The notes: a model not told the origin generated them from the sequence alone. A stretch of DNA of 64,000 nucleotides from DRVV01 sp964487415 (GCA_964487415.1 CAZAPQ010000126.1:1-64000), one strand, 5' to 3'; counted from the first letter of the stretch, positions 8,305-17,438 are shown. Program-made: numbers and translations.

Positions 8305-9498
8305 ATATCTCTTAATGGTTTTAATAAACTTACGGAAAGGGCTGTTAGTCTTTTGAGGCAGGAGCAGCCTAACGAGGTTTTGGTGGTTCACCACGATGAT
8401 GCAGATGGTCTATGCTCCGCCGCAATATTGAAGGAGGCGTTAGAGATTGAAGGCTTTAAGGTTTTAACGCTGTGCCTTGAAAAGGTCTACCCGGAAGTTA
8501 TAGCCGATTTACATTCCAAGGGCAACTCTGTAATATTATATGCTGATATAGGGTCTTCTCACGCGGACATGATATCAGACTTCAACCAAGGGCGCACCCT
8601 GACAATAATCCTTGATCATCATGATCCAAAAGTTTCGATGGATCCGAGGGTTTTAGATTTAAACCTTGAGAATTTTGGCTTTAAAGGTGAAACAGATTTT
8701 TCTGGGGCTACGTGCTGCTATCTTTTTGCCAGAGCATTAAACGAAAAGAATTCGGATCTAGACTATTTGGCATTGGTTGGAAGCTTTGAAATTCCTGAGG
8801 GATACAAGTCAATAAATAAGGCAATTTTGGAGGAAGCAATAAAAAGTAATAGAATAGTAAGAAAAGGAAAAAGTTTTGAAATTGCAAAATTAGGCATAAA
8901 TGTGGACGCACTGTTCTCTAGGCTTCAAATTCTGGGAGCAGTCGGCTATTACATGGGTGGTCCTGATCTTGGCTTGGAATTATGCATAAAAGGAATAAGT
9001 CCCGAAGCAGATGAGAAAATTTCAGAGCTTGAAAACAGGCGCAAAGAGGCTAATCGGAGGCTTCTGGGGAGACTTTACAGAGAAAGGCTTCGGGAGACAG
9101 AGTATATTCAATGGTTTGATGCTGGAAACATTTATGCTGGCATGGGCACAAAGGTGATTGGGCAGTTCTGCTCATTTCTTTCATATCAAACGCGCCTTAT
9201 AAAATCCGACAAGTACATTCTTGGACTTGTCGGTGTGCCGCCGGAGATTCCGAAATGGGGGAAATTAAGCGAATCATTCGTGAAAGCTTCCTTAAGGGTG
9301 CCAAAGCAAATGCAAAGGTTCATTGATGATGGAAGGATGCTGGGGGCTGTAAACCTTCTGGTTAGGGCTTCCGAGGGTTTCGGGGTGGCTGACGGCCATC
9401 AATATGCTGCAAGCGTTATAGTGCCAGCTGATAAGAAAATGGCCCTCATAAAAAATGCCGAGAATGTTGCCAAGAGCTATACTAAAAACCGGACTTAA
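8305..9498 (+). CDS. DHH/DHHA1 family phosphoesterase (RecJ-like), possible ATA start
   Basis: About 397 residues from ATA 8305, or 381 from TTG 8353. The DHH motifs are clear: HHDDADGLCSAAIL, YADIGSSH and LDHHDPK bind the metal pair. A C-terminal DHHA1-like region has VADGHQYAAS. These enzymes cleave phosphodiesters in single-stranded nucleic acid or small nucleotides, and I cannot choose between these. The 16 residues before the TTG (FNKLTERAVSLL...) form the helix usually found ahead of the first strand. With the well-placed Shine-Dalgarno at 8292 this favours the upstream start. The frame is closed by TAG at 8302. It converges on truD with a 17-nt overlap. Confidence 0.82.
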   Translation: MSLNGFNKLTERAVSLLRQEQPNEVLVVHHDDADGLCSAAILKEALEIEGFKVLTLCLEKVYPEVIADLHSKGNSVILYADIGSSHADMISDFNQGRTLTIILDHHDPKVSMDPRVLDLNLENFGFKGETDFSGATCCYLFARALNEKNSDLDYLALVGSFEIPEGYKSINKAILEEAIKSNRIVRKGKSFEIAKLGINVDALFSRLQILGAVGYYMGGPDLGLELCIKGISPEADEKISELENRRKEANRRLLGRLYRERLRETEYIQWFDAGNIYAGMGTKVIGQFCSFLSYQTRLIKSDKYILGLVGVPPEIPKWGKLSESFVKASLRVPKQMQRFIDDGRMLGAVNLLVRASEGFGVADGHQYAASVIVPADKKMALIKNAENVAKSYTKNRT

Positions 9499-10834
9499 CC
9501 GGGTTACGCGTTTTCATTATTTCCCTTAGCAGAACCGTTGCATAGGAACCTCTGTGCAGCATGAAGCTTGTTTTCACCTTCCACTTTGCCGTGTTGACTT
9601 CATCCCTAGATATTTCATTCAGTGAAAAATTGTTCAATGGAGCTATGATCGACCTAATCCCCCCTTTTAAGCTTATTTCAGGCATTTCCTTAATTTTGAA
9701 ATTTTCATGCGATATTCCTTCTTCTTCAAGTATTTGTCTTTTAATCTCTTCCTGAATGCCTTGGGAAAATTTCTGTCTAAAACCTATGAGTGGTAAAGCT
9801 ACACGCTTTCTTCCAGATGCTATCATGGCGTTCAAATCGGATATGGTGCTTTGGCTTGCAATGGTGTAAATTTTCGGGACTGGTAGGCCCGAGGCTTCAA
9901 TGCTAATAACGTAGTCGCCAACTTCCGCCCTATTTAGGGCAAGGCCCATAGAGATTCTTCTACTTAAAATTCTATTGAAAAGGTAAGACTGATAAGCTTG
10001 GACGAAGAGTCTAAGGAGTTTCCTAGGTAGTCTTCTAAGCGCCCCTATAAAATCACATGGTCTTTTGGTCAAATGTTTTAGCATAACCCGTTCGTAGTGA
10101 AGCCTTTTGGGGAAATTATTTAGCGCTTCTTGGAAGTTTTGGGTTTTCCAAAGTTGTTTACGTGTCTCCTTTAAAGATGGTTTTTCATAAGGACCTGGTT
10201 TGGCTAGAAAGACCATGGCTGCCTTTCTGAAGTTTCCTTGGATCAGAGCTTTCCCCACTAGATGCGTTATTGGTCTGATTGTGCCGAATCTCTGGTGGCC
10301 GAAAAAATTTGGAATGCCGCCGATTAATGTTATTTCCTCTAAATTTCTTTTTAGACGTTCTTCTATCGTTGTTTTAGAATGGCTTATTCCTCTAATAGTC
10401 ACCACGAAGTGATTCCCTAAGAGGTAATATTGTGAGAGTTGGCTACGGAAATATGTGACCGGGTGAACTTCAACATCTTTAATATGGATTTTTTGAAGGT
10501 TCCCTATTGAAACGCCCTTAAAGGTTACATGCTGCGCTGTAACAGCTTTTTTGTCCTTAATTCCCGCAACATGCACGTCGCTGGGACGTATACCCAATTG
10601 TCTGGCTATATCTTCAAGCGTCAAAAGTGTGTCTCTATTCCGTTTTACGAGAACACAGAGTAAATATTTCCATTCTGGAATTTGGGATAAACCGCTTAAA
10701 TTCAAGGGCTCTTTCTTTTGGACTTCCGCCTTTAAGCCATTCACAAGAATTTCCTCGACAATAAAATCTTCCAAATAATGTTTTATTTTTCCCCCAATTC
10801 CCTGGGATTTTGTCGCATAGACTTCCATGCCCAT
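9482..10834 (-). CDS. truD: tRNA pseudouridine(13) synthase TruD
   Basis: About 450 residues. The TruD catalytic motif is AGIKDKKAVTAQ, with the nucleophilic Asp near residue 94. FGHQRFG and the C-terminal LRRLPRKLLRLFVQAYQSYL region are typical of archaeal TruD/Pus7. It isomerises U13 in tRNAs, and archaeal relatives may also modify U35. The ATG used here follows an in-frame TTG by one codon, and ATG 10828 is another option. It is last in a minus-strand run after pth2; the 3' end overlaps the convergent DHH gene. Confidence 0.93.
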   Translation of the reverse strand: MGMEVYATKSQGIGGKIKHYLEDFIVEEILVNGLKAEVQKKEPLNLSGLSQIPEWKYLLCVLVKRNRDTLLTLEDIARQLGIRPSDVHVAGIKDKKAVTAQHVTFKGVSIGNLQKIHIKDVEVHPVTYFRSQLSQYYLLGNHFVVTIRGISHSKTTIEERLKRNLEEITLIGGIPNFFGHQRFGTIRPITHLVGKALIQGNFRKAAMVFLAKPGPYEKPSLKETRKQLWKTQNFQEALNNFPKRLHYERVMLKHLTKRPCDFIGALRRLPRKLLRLFVQAYQSYLFNRILSRRISMGLALNRAEVGDYVISIEASGLPVPKIYTIASQSTISDLNAMIASGRKRVALPLIGFRQKFSQGIQEEIKRQILEEEGISHENFKIKEMPEISLKGGIRSIIAPLNNFSLNEISRDEVNTAKWKVKTSFMLHRGSYATVLLREIMKTRNPVKSGF

Positions 10835-10875
10835 CAATTTTTCAATTTTAGGAACCTGCAGAATCTCGCCCTCTT

Positions 10876-11238
10876 TTATAAGAGTGGAAGTGTACCCGTT
10901 ATTCTATCTATTTTCTCTGCGGGCGCAGGGCCTATTCCCAGACATGTTACTGTGCCAGGTGGAATTTCCGTCAAACCCCTGTCGACAATCAGCGCACATG
11001 GTAAGGACGATTCCCTTGCTCTTTTTTCAAGTTCTAAAAGTTCTTTTTCGCTTTTTACCTTGACCACTATTTTGCACTGTCCCTCATCCATCCAACCCTC
11101 CCACCACTCTTTGTTTCTTTTCCTTGTTTCCTCTGCCGCAGACACAGCTGCATGACCTGCCTGAGCTGCCATTTTGCCTTTACTTAACTTTAAATCTGAA
11201 CGGAAGACAATAACCTGTTTAAAGCGAAATTCAGCCAT
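10876..11238 (-). CDS. pth2: Peptidyl-tRNA hydrolase, archaeal/eukaryotic type
   Basis: About 120 residues, the full family length. KQVIVFRSDLKLSKGKMAAQ followed by AGHAAVSA is the Pth2 signature, and VDRGLTEIPPGTVTCLGIGP is the conserved C-terminal loop. It recycles peptidyl-tRNA released from stalled ribosomes. The ATG at 11238 follows GGCGG by 7 nt; an in-frame TTG lies two codons earlier. It lies between the geranylgeranyl reductase and truD genes on the same strand and is probably co-transcribed with truD. Confidence 0.95.
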   Translation of the reverse strand: MAEFRFKQVIVFRSDLKLSKGKMAAQAGHAAVSAAEETRKRNKEWWEGWMDEGQCKIVVKVKSEKELLELEKRARESSLPCALIVDRGLTEIPPGTVTCLGIGPAPAEKIDRITGTLPLL

Positions 11239-11280
11239 GCGCAAACCGCCAAACTGTTTGAAAATGTCTATTGAAAAACT

Positions 11281-12504
11281 TTAATTTTTGCTTGGCAAAC
11301 AAGCTGCTACAATGAAATGCGCCATGGCGAGAAAAATCCTTGGATTTTTTATGGCTTTAAGAATAGCCTGTCCTTGAAAATCTATTTCGCTAAATTCCTT
11401 TACACTATTTTCCAGCTGGAATTTTTTGCAAAACCTTATAAATCCATCTAATTTTTTATCAGGCATCCTATCTAGCATCTTTCTAATCATTAGCATTGCT
11501 TTCATGTCAAATTTCATCAGTTTTTTAATCCTTTTTTGATAGTCCATAAGTGTCTCCGCGGAGAAATCGTCATCATTTAATGCCTTTTGAATAACATCTG
11601 CTGCTATCTTTGCACAGTTCAGTCCAAGGATTATTCCGCCTCCTGTTGTTGGTTTAACTTGGGAGGCTGCGTCACCTACAGCCAAAAATCCATTAGAGTA
11701 AGCTCTTGGTATGACTCCTCCGAGTGTTATTGGGTGAAAGGCTTTTTTGAGGATTCTGGCCTCCCGCAACCTTTTGGATGCTACTGGATGCCTATACATA
11801 AGTTTCTTAAGAAACTCCTCAGGGTTCCCCTTCTTAACGGCTAGTCCAATCTTTGCTTTTCCGTCAAGCTTTGGAATAAGCCAAGCGTAAAAGCCCGGCG
11901 CATAGGCTTTTCCAAGAAAAACCTCAACGAAGTCAAGTTCGGCATCGATGTTTTCAGCCTCGGCATGAATTCCATTCACAAAAATGCGTTTTCCAGAATA
12001 TTTTATTCCAGCCTCGGTCAGCATTCTCGGCGGAAAACCTTCAGCGTCCACTACAATTTTAGCCAAAACCCTGAATGTTTTATTTTCTCGTTGGGCTTTA
12101 ACTCCCCTTACGAAGCCATTTTCTCTAACCAAAGATTTAACGCGAGTTCCGAGATAGTATATGGCTCCATGCTTTTGGGCTAGGTGTGCAATATGCTTGT
12201 CAAACAATTCACGGTTGACGGTGCATGTTATTGGCTCATTGAACTTGACGGTTAATTCCTTCCCGTTTGGGGAATAAATTTTCGCGCCCCAAAAGATGTT
12301 CTCCACAATATTTTCAGGCAATGGATAAAGTCCTAACAGTTTTAGGTTTCTAATGCTGATATGGCCAGCACAATGGAATGGAACTCCTATTTCCCGGTGT
12401 TCCTCAAAAACAGTTACCTTAATGCCCCTTTTCGCAAGGTTTAGGGCAGTGAAAGAGCCAGAGGGTCCCCCTCCAATCACGACTACTTCCGAAAAATTTT
12501 CCAT
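11281..12504 (-). CDS. Geranylgeranyl reductase family FAD-dependent oxidoreductase
   Basis: About 407 residues. The dinucleotide-binding motif VVVIGGGPSGSFTALNLAKR is at the N-terminus. VPFHCAGHIS and GDAASQVKPTTGGGIILGL are the FAD-contacting motifs of the geranylgeranyl reductase group. In archaea these enzymes hydrogenate isoprenoid chains of membrane ether lipids. Paralogs with other substrates exist, so the exact substrate is inferred. TTG 12510 is an alternative start. The archaetidylinositol phosphate synthase at 24113 acts in the same lipid pathway. Confidence 0.85.
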   Translation of the reverse strand: MENFSEVVVIGGGPSGSFTALNLAKRGIKVTVFEEHREIGVPFHCAGHISIRNLKLLGLYPLPENIVENIFWGAKIYSPNGKELTVKFNEPITCTVNRELFDKHIAHLAQKHGAIYYLGTRVKSLVRENGFVRGVKAQRENKTFRVLAKIVVDAEGFPPRMLTEAGIKYSGKRIFVNGIHAEAENIDAELDFVEVFLGKAYAPGFYAWLIPKLDGKAKIGLAVKKGNPEEFLKKLMYRHPVASKRLREARILKKAFHPITLGGVIPRAYSNGFLAVGDAASQVKPTTGGGIILGLNCAKIAADVIQKALNDDDFSAETLMDYQKRIKKLMKFDMKAMLMIRKMLDRMPDKKLDGFIRFCKKFQLENSVKEFSEIDFQGQAILKAIKNPRIFLAMAHFIVAACLPSKN

Positions 12505-12535
12505 GACCAACCGCTAATATGATCGATTTAAAGTT

Positions 12536-12763
12536 TTAAGCTATAAGTTCCACCCTCTTTTTGCCTCGTGTCAAAGAGGTTGTTCGTATTTTCCCCGCAA
12601 TTTCCAGTCGCATAAGCATCTCATTAAAATCTTTGAAACCTAAGTCATTGAATTTTTCGCTTATATGCTCAAATAGCTCCGTGTCTGTCGTGGCGCCTTT
12701 CTTTTTAAGAATCTCAAGTAACGTGTAGTATGCTGGATGAGTTTTCCATAGTTTCATAGGCAT
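12536..12763 (-). CDS. Small winged-helix-like protein downstream of CDC48
   Basis: About 75 residues. KLWKTHPAYYTLLEILKKKG, TDTELFEHISEKF and FNEMLMRLEIAGKIRTTS together suggest a compact winged-helix fold ending in a basic strand. The start at 12763 is chosen because GAGGGGAG lies 5 nt upstream. A longer frame open into the CDC48 coding region is probably not used. It begins 15 nt after the CDC48 stop, so the two are almost certainly on one message. Function unknown; a DNA- or protein-binding adaptor is possible. Confidence 0.65.
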   Translation of the reverse strand: MPMKLWKTHPAYYTLLEILKKKGATTDTELFEHISEKFNDLGFKDFNEMLMRLEIAGKIRTTSLTRGKKRVELIA

Positions 12764-12777
12764 AACTGCTCCCCTCT

Positions 12778-14949
12778 TTACGTGACTGGCGTAGCTGGCT
12801 TCTGCACCTGCCTCAACTGCTGCATAAAGCTCCTGTACCATTTCTCCATGTCAGGCGTTATGGATGGTCCTATTCTTTTTAGCGCCTCTTCGAAGTCCTG
12901 CATATTAACCTCTTTTGCGTTTATATCCCTTCTTAGCGCATGCATCGCCGCTTCTCTACAGACAGCCTCTATATCTGCTCCGGAATAGTACTTAGTCATG
13001 GAGGCTAGTTGCTCTAAGTTTACATCCTTTGCGAGTGGCATGTTTTTAGTGTAAATTTTGAATATTTGAAGTCTCCCCTTTTCGTCTGGCTCTGGCACGT
13101 ATATGAGCCTATCAAATCTTCCTGGACGAAGCACCGCTTGATCAACTATGTCAGGCCTATTGGTTGCGGCGATGACTACAACATCTTCTAATGTTGTTAT
13201 TCCATCCATTTCCGTTAATAGCTGGCTTATCACCCGTTCAGTTACGCCGCTGTCGGCGTAGCCTAAACCTCTGCGGGGCGCCAGAGAATCTATTTCATCA
13301 AGGAATATTATTGCTGGAGCAGCCATTCTTGCCTTCCTGAAAACCTCCCTTATAGCCTTCTCGGATTCGCCGACCCATTTTGAAAACACTTCCGGACCCT
13401 TAATTGTTATGAAATTGGCTTCACTTTCTGTGGCTACCGCTCTGGCCAGCAAAGTTTTTCCACATCCCGGGGGGCCATAAAGCAGAATTCCCTTTGGCGG
13501 TCTTATTCCAAGCCTCTTGAAGATTTCAGGCTGCTTTATAGGCCATTCAACGGCTTCTCTAAGTTCCTGTTTAACACTTTCAAGGCCGCCTATCTCATCC
13601 CAATGGACGGTGGGCACCTCAACATAGACTTCACGCATGGCAGTCGGCGTGATCTCCTTGTAGGCATTCAGGAAATCCTCCATCTTGACCTCCATTTTTT
13701 CAAGTACTTCTGGAGGAATCCTTTCCTCCTCAAGGTTTATCTGCGGAAGATAGCGTCTCAAAGCCTTCATGGCGGTTTCCCTACAAAGGGCTGCCAAGTC
13801 GGCTCCGGTATAGCCATGAGTCATCTCGGCAAGTTTTTTGAGATCAACATCTTCCGCTAGGGGCATACCCCTTGTGTGTATTTGAAGAATCTCATATCTT
13901 CCCTGCTTGTCGGGGACGCCTATCTCAATTTCCCTATCAAACCTTCCGGGTCTGCGAAGTGCTGGGTCTAGGGCTCCAGGCCTGTTAGTTGCGCCTATAA
14001 CAATGACATTTCCCCTTCCGGATAGTCCATCCATTAAAGCGAGAAGTTGGGCAACAACTCTCCTCTCAACCTCTCCCGTAACCTCCTCACGTTTCGGCGC
14101 TATTGCATCTAACTCGTCAATGAATATTATGCTTGGCGCATTCTGCTGGGCCTGTTGGAAAATTTCTCTAAGTCTCGCCTCGGATTCCCCGTAGAACTTG
14201 CTCATAATTTCAGGGCCATTTATGCTGAAGAAGTTGGCTTCAGCTTCGTTGGCTACTGCTCTAGCTAGCAGTGTTTTCCCACATCCAGGAGGACCATGAA
14301 GCAAAACTCCTTTAGGAGGCTCGATGCCTAATCTTTGGAAGAGTTCCGGATGTCTAAGTGGGAGTTCCACCATTTCCCTGACCCGCTGTATTTCTTCATG
14401 AAGCCCCCCTATGTCCTCATATGTCGTTCTCGGCACGCCCTTGCCTTCAGGCGCTGGCTCTGATAGTATAGTTAGCTTTGTTTCAGTCGTAACCTTTACA
14501 ATGCCGTGAGGACGTGTTTTTGTCACCATAAAGGGTATTGCGTGCCCAAGCATCATAACAAGAGTTGTATCCCCTTCAGCAAGGGGTCTTTCCATGAGGC
14601 GGTTCTTAACAAAATTAGTAAAGTCCTCATCAACGTTGAGTCTCATATCCACCGGAGCCAAGGTAACATTAAGAGCCTCTTTCACCTTAGTAGATCTTAC
14701 AATAACATATTCATTTATCGCCACGCCAGCGTTTTTACGCGTGAAGCCATCTATTCTTATTATGTCACGATTTTGGTCTTCACTGTAGGCTGGCCAAGCA
14801 ATAGCCGCGGTGGTACGCTTTCCAACAATTTCTATGACATCACCAGCGCTTATGCCTAGCTTCTGCATGGTCTTTTGGTCAATGCGAGCTATGCCTCTGC
14901 CTACATCTCTTTGTTTGGCATCTCCTACTCGAAGCTGAACCTCCGTCAT
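12778..14949 (-). CDS. CDC48/VAT family AAA+ ATPase
   Basis: 723 residues with the p97 layout. An N-domain (residues 1-180, VQLRVGDAKQRDVGRGIARI) precedes two AAA modules with Walker A GPPGCGKT near residues 218 and 491. Walker B motifs are FIDELDAIAP and FLDEIDSLAPRRG. Arginine-finger regions LRRPGRFDREI and LRPGRFDRLI are intact. The hexamer unfolds proteins and can feed the 20S proteasome. The C-terminus lacks a clear HbYX motif (it ends PATPVT). Its promoter lies in 14950-15049. Confidence 0.97.
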   Translation of the reverse strand: MTEVQLRVGDAKQRDVGRGIARIDQKTMQKLGISAGDVIEIVGKRTTAAIAWPAYSEDQNRDIIRIDGFTRKNAGVAINEYVIVRSTKVKEALNVTLAPVDMRLNVDEDFTNFVKNRLMERPLAEGDTTLVMMLGHAIPFMVTKTRPHGIVKVTTETKLTILSEPAPEGKGVPRTTYEDIGGLHEEIQRVREMVELPLRHPELFQRLGIEPPKGVLLHGPPGCGKTLLARAVANEAEANFFSINGPEIMSKFYGESEARLREIFQQAQQNAPSIIFIDELDAIAPKREEVTGEVERRVVAQLLALMDGLSGRGNVIVIGATNRPGALDPALRRPGRFDREIEIGVPDKQGRYEILQIHTRGMPLAEDVDLKKLAEMTHGYTGADLAALCRETAMKALRRYLPQINLEEERIPPEVLEKMEVKMEDFLNAYKEITPTAMREVYVEVPTVHWDEIGGLESVKQELREAVEWPIKQPEIFKRLGIRPPKGILLYGPPGCGKTLLARAVATESEANFITIKGPEVFSKWVGESEKAIREVFRKARMAAPAIIFLDEIDSLAPRRGLGYADSGVTERVISQLLTEMDGITTLEDVVVIAATNRPDIVDQAVLRPGRFDRLIYVPEPDEKGRLQIFKIYTKNMPLAKDVNLEQLASMTKYYSGADIEAVCREAAMHALRRDINAKEVNMQDFEEALKRIGPSITPDMEKWYRSFMQQLRQVQKPATPVT

Positions 14950-15049
14950 TCAGAACGCCTCTAAACTTAATTGTGATTATACGTGTCGAAACAGTTCTTG
15001 TGTTTAATATAAAGGTTTATGCCTTTTAACCTTGTGTGCTTTGCCATTC

Positions 15050-15325
15050 CTATGTACTTGTTCTTCTAACCATTACTGGCTGAACTTGACTTATTTCGCT
15101 TATTTCGCCTAATTTATTCTCCAATTCCTCAAGCATGCCAGTTTTATCCTCTGGAATTTTTATGGCGCAAATTAATGCTTTTAATCCAAATGCTATTGGT
15201 TCTTCTCCATATCCGTAAACCATTGCATGCTCTGGAAGCATGCTCTCTATTTTCTTTTTCAAATCATCGAAATTAACCGTAATATCAACAGGAAATATTT
15301 TATATGTTATTACAACGCTTCCCAT
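15050..15325 (-). CDS. Elongation factor 1-beta (nucleotide exchange factor for aEF-1A)
   Basis: 91 residues, matching the usual length of archaeal aEF-1B. VITYKIFPVDITVNFDDLKK at the N-terminus, YGYGEEPIAFGLKALICAIK in the centre, and a C-terminal strand ending in QVQPVMVRR fit the family. It reloads GTP on aEF-1A. It lies 19 nt behind the Zn-ribbon gene, the gene pair commonly seen in archaea. Confidence 0.95.
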   Translation of the reverse strand: MGSVVITYKIFPVDITVNFDDLKKKIESMLPEHAMVYGYGEEPIAFGLKALICAIKIPEDKTGMLEELENKLGEISEISQVQPVMVRRTST

Positions 15326-15344
15326 GCTTCATTTCTCCTAAACT

Positions 15345-15533
15345 TTATGGGCCCGTAAATCCGCATTTAGGACACTTATAGGGTCGTCCAAATTTTCTAC
15401 ATCTTACACATCTTCTTATTATGATCTCTCCGCAATCCGGGCATGGAAACTTTGTAGCCTCTGCTCTTGGTGGAATTGGCTTACCGCAGCTTGTGCATGT
15501 TGCTAAGGTTATAGTTAATGCTTTTTCAGACAT
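15345..15533 (-). CDS. Zinc-ribbon RNA-binding-like protein next to aEF-1 beta
   Basis: About 62 residues with four CxxC pairs: CTSC, CPDC, CVRC and CPKC. This arrangement is typical of the small archaeal HVO_2753-type zinc finger protein found beside the aEF-1 beta gene. ATG 15533 is preferred; an in-frame TTG lies four codons upstream. A role in translation is suggested by its neighbour but not shown. Confidence 0.8.
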   Translation of the reverse strand: MSEKALTITLATCTSCGKPIPPRAEATKFPCPDCGEIIIRRCVRCRKFGRPYKCPKCGFTGP

Positions 15534-15650
15534 CTTGTTTCCCAAAGGTATATTGCTGTAATTGTCGAGCTTACTTATATTTTATACGTTTTATTTTTAC
15601 ATTCTGCCTCATAACTTATTCGCAAAATTATTATCATTCTTCTTGTTTAT

Positions 15651-16703
15651 ATGCCCAAGTGGGTCTATTTGGGAGTAAACCTTCGGGATATTGTACCTAA
15701 AACTATTGTAAGGCTTGAAGATTTAAGCGGAAAATCCATGGCAATAGATGCCTATAATGCCCTCTACCAATTTTTGGCCATAATCCGCCAGCCGGATGGC
15801 ACTCCGCTCAAAGATAGCAGTGGGCGAATCACAAGCCACTTAAGCGGTCTTCTTTACAGGACATGCAACCTTGTTGAGCTCGGAATTAAGCCAATCTATG
15901 TCTTTGACGGGGTTCCTCCAGCTTTAAAAGAGGCTGAAATTAAAAGGCGAATGAAAGTGAAGGAGGAAGCCCTAATAAAATATGAACAAGCCTTAAGGGA
16001 GGGCAAAATTGAAGAAGCCCGTATGTATGCACAGGCTACTTCAACGCTTAAAGATTACATGGCTGAAGACAGCAAGCGTCTCTTAAATTTAATGGGAATT
16101 CCATGGGTTCAAGCCCCAAGTGAGGGTGAGGCCCAAGCTGCCTACATCGTGAAACATGGAGATGCTGATTACTGTGCAAGTCAGGATTATGACAGCCTGC
16201 TTTTTGGTGCTCCCTGCCTTGTAAGAAACGTTACAATTTCCGGTAAGAGAAAACTTCCTGGGAAAAACGTGTACGTTGAAGTTGTACCTGAAATAGTTGA
16301 ACTTGATCGCGTGCTAAAGGAGTGGGGGATAACTCATCAGCAGCTGATTGATATAGGAATACTTGTAGGAACGGATTATAATCCTGATGGTGTTAAGGGA
16401 TTAGGTCCTAAAACTGCCTTGAAGCTGATAAAAGAATATAAGTGTCTTGAAAATGCTCTGCCTCACTTGAAGAGTGCAGAGTTTCCAGTGGATCCATTGA
16501 AGATTAGAGAGCTTTTCCTAAAACCTAACGTAACTGCTAATTATAAGATAGAGTGGCGGGAGCCGGATGTTGAGGGGGTAGTTGCCTTCATCTGTGGAGA
16601 GCGAGATTTTTCAGAGGACCGTGTAAGAAAAGCTCTAGAGAAAATGCAAAAAGGATTGGCCAAAATTAAGGGAAAAACAACACTTGAAAGATGGTTTGGA
16701 TAG
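15651..16703 (+). CDS. fen: Flap endonuclease 1
   Basis: 350 residues. The N-region DLSGKSMAIDAYNALYQFL carries the first catalytic Asp. VFDGVPPALK and GEAQAAYIVKHGDADYCAS hold further metal ligands, and DIGILVGTDYNPDGVKGLGP is the H3TH DNA-binding region. The C-terminus TTLERWFG is a PCNA-interacting (PIP) box. It removes 5' flaps in Okazaki maturation and repair. The promoter region is shared with the divergent Zn-ribbon/aEF-1 beta unit. Confidence 0.97.
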   Translation: MPKWVYLGVNLRDIVPKTIVRLEDLSGKSMAIDAYNALYQFLAIIRQPDGTPLKDSSGRITSHLSGLLYRTCNLVELGIKPIYVFDGVPPALKEAEIKRRMKVKEEALIKYEQALREGKIEEARMYAQATSTLKDYMAEDSKRLLNLMGIPWVQAPSEGEAQAAYIVKHGDADYCASQDYDSLLFGAPCLVRNVTISGKRKLPGKNVYVEVVPEIVELDRVLKEWGITHQQLIDIGILVGTDYNPDGVKGLGPKTALKLIKEYKCLENALPHLKSAEFPVDPLKIRELFLKPNVTANYKIEWREPDVEGVVAFICGERDFSEDRVRKALEKMQKGLAKIKGKTTLERWFG

Positions 16704-16723
16704 AAGTCAACTAATTAACATAG

Positions 16724-17438
16724 CTAAATTTTGTGGCCATACCGTCCGGTTAATGGAACAAAAGCTACTCCTCCAAGGTTTTCTTCTATAATTCTGCCAT
16801 CACTTCTTTTTGTGATCTTTATTAAGTTTTGAAAAAAGTGCACACTTCCAACAGGGATAACCATTATTCCCCCAGGCTTTAACTGCTCTAATAAAGGTCT
16901 TGGAATCTCAGGTGCCGCTGCAGTTACTAAAATGCGATCGTATGGAGCTTTTTCCGGGTAGCCCATGGAACCATTTGCCGAGATTATAGTGATGCGGTCG
17001 CTGTATCCCGCTTTCATTATGTTTTTTCTCGCCAATTCAGCTAAAGCCTCTATTATCTCCACCGTGTATACGTGGCCCCATTCGCTTCTAGGAGCATCAT
17101 TTGGGGCTACAATCTCAGCTACAGTCGCGGCATGCCACCCTGACCCCGCGCCCACCTCCAATACTTTCTGGCCTATTTCCAATCGGAGGGCTTCATTCAT
17201 TATTGCGACCATGTTTCGCCTGGCCTAGCTTTCAGCTTGGGCCATGTGGCGCGGAAACCGTCTGCCCATATCCAATTGGAAGGGGCGTATCCGCGGCGCT
17301 GTATGCTTTCATGTTTTCTGGAAGAAATTTTGATCGGGGTACGAGGCGCATGGCCCTGATTACTTTCTTGGATCTTAATATGCCCTCTCTTATTAAATTG
17401 TCAATAAGTCTATTCCATTCTTCTTCCAAGATGTTCAC
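16724..17438 (-). CDS. pcm: Protein-L-isoaspartate O-methyltransferase, split by a predicted 31-nt mRNA intron
   Basis: Exon 1 is 17438-17246 and exon 2 is 17214-16724. Joined, they encode 227 residues, the normal PCMT length. The first part ends in YGQTVSAPH, which in the family is followed directly by MV; the second part supplies MVAIMNEAL and then the SAM motif VLEVGAGSGWHAA. Unspliced, the frame stops at TGA 17 nt past the His codon region and the downstream frame is shifted. The 31-nt insert (17215-17245) folds as a bulge-helix-bulge, and predicted cuts rebuild CCA CAC ATG (Pro-His-Met). The enzyme repairs isoaspartyl residues using SAM. A decayed gene is the alternative, but nothing else in it is damaged. 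Confidence 0.85.
17215..17245 (-). other. Predicted bulge-helix-bulge intron in a protein-coding mRNA (pcm)
   Basis: On the minus strand, exonic CGCC pairs with intronic GGCG (central 4-bp helix). The 5' bulge is ACA, the inner intron helix is TGGCC/GGCCA with a further AGCT/AGCT stem, and the 3' bulge is AAA. The outer exon-exon helix is weak (one clear G-C pair). Cutting AC|A and AA|A removes 31 nt and restores the conserved Ala-Pro-His-Met-Val reading. The geometry equals that of the two tRNA introns at 28-56 and 79-99. Confidence 0.8.

Noticed and set aside
16724..17438. pcm as a frameshifted pseudogene
   Set aside because: All Pcm motifs on both sides are intact, and the disruption is one discrete insert whose folding and cut sites restore the frame exactly. 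A sequencing error is possible but would not be expected to create that fold.
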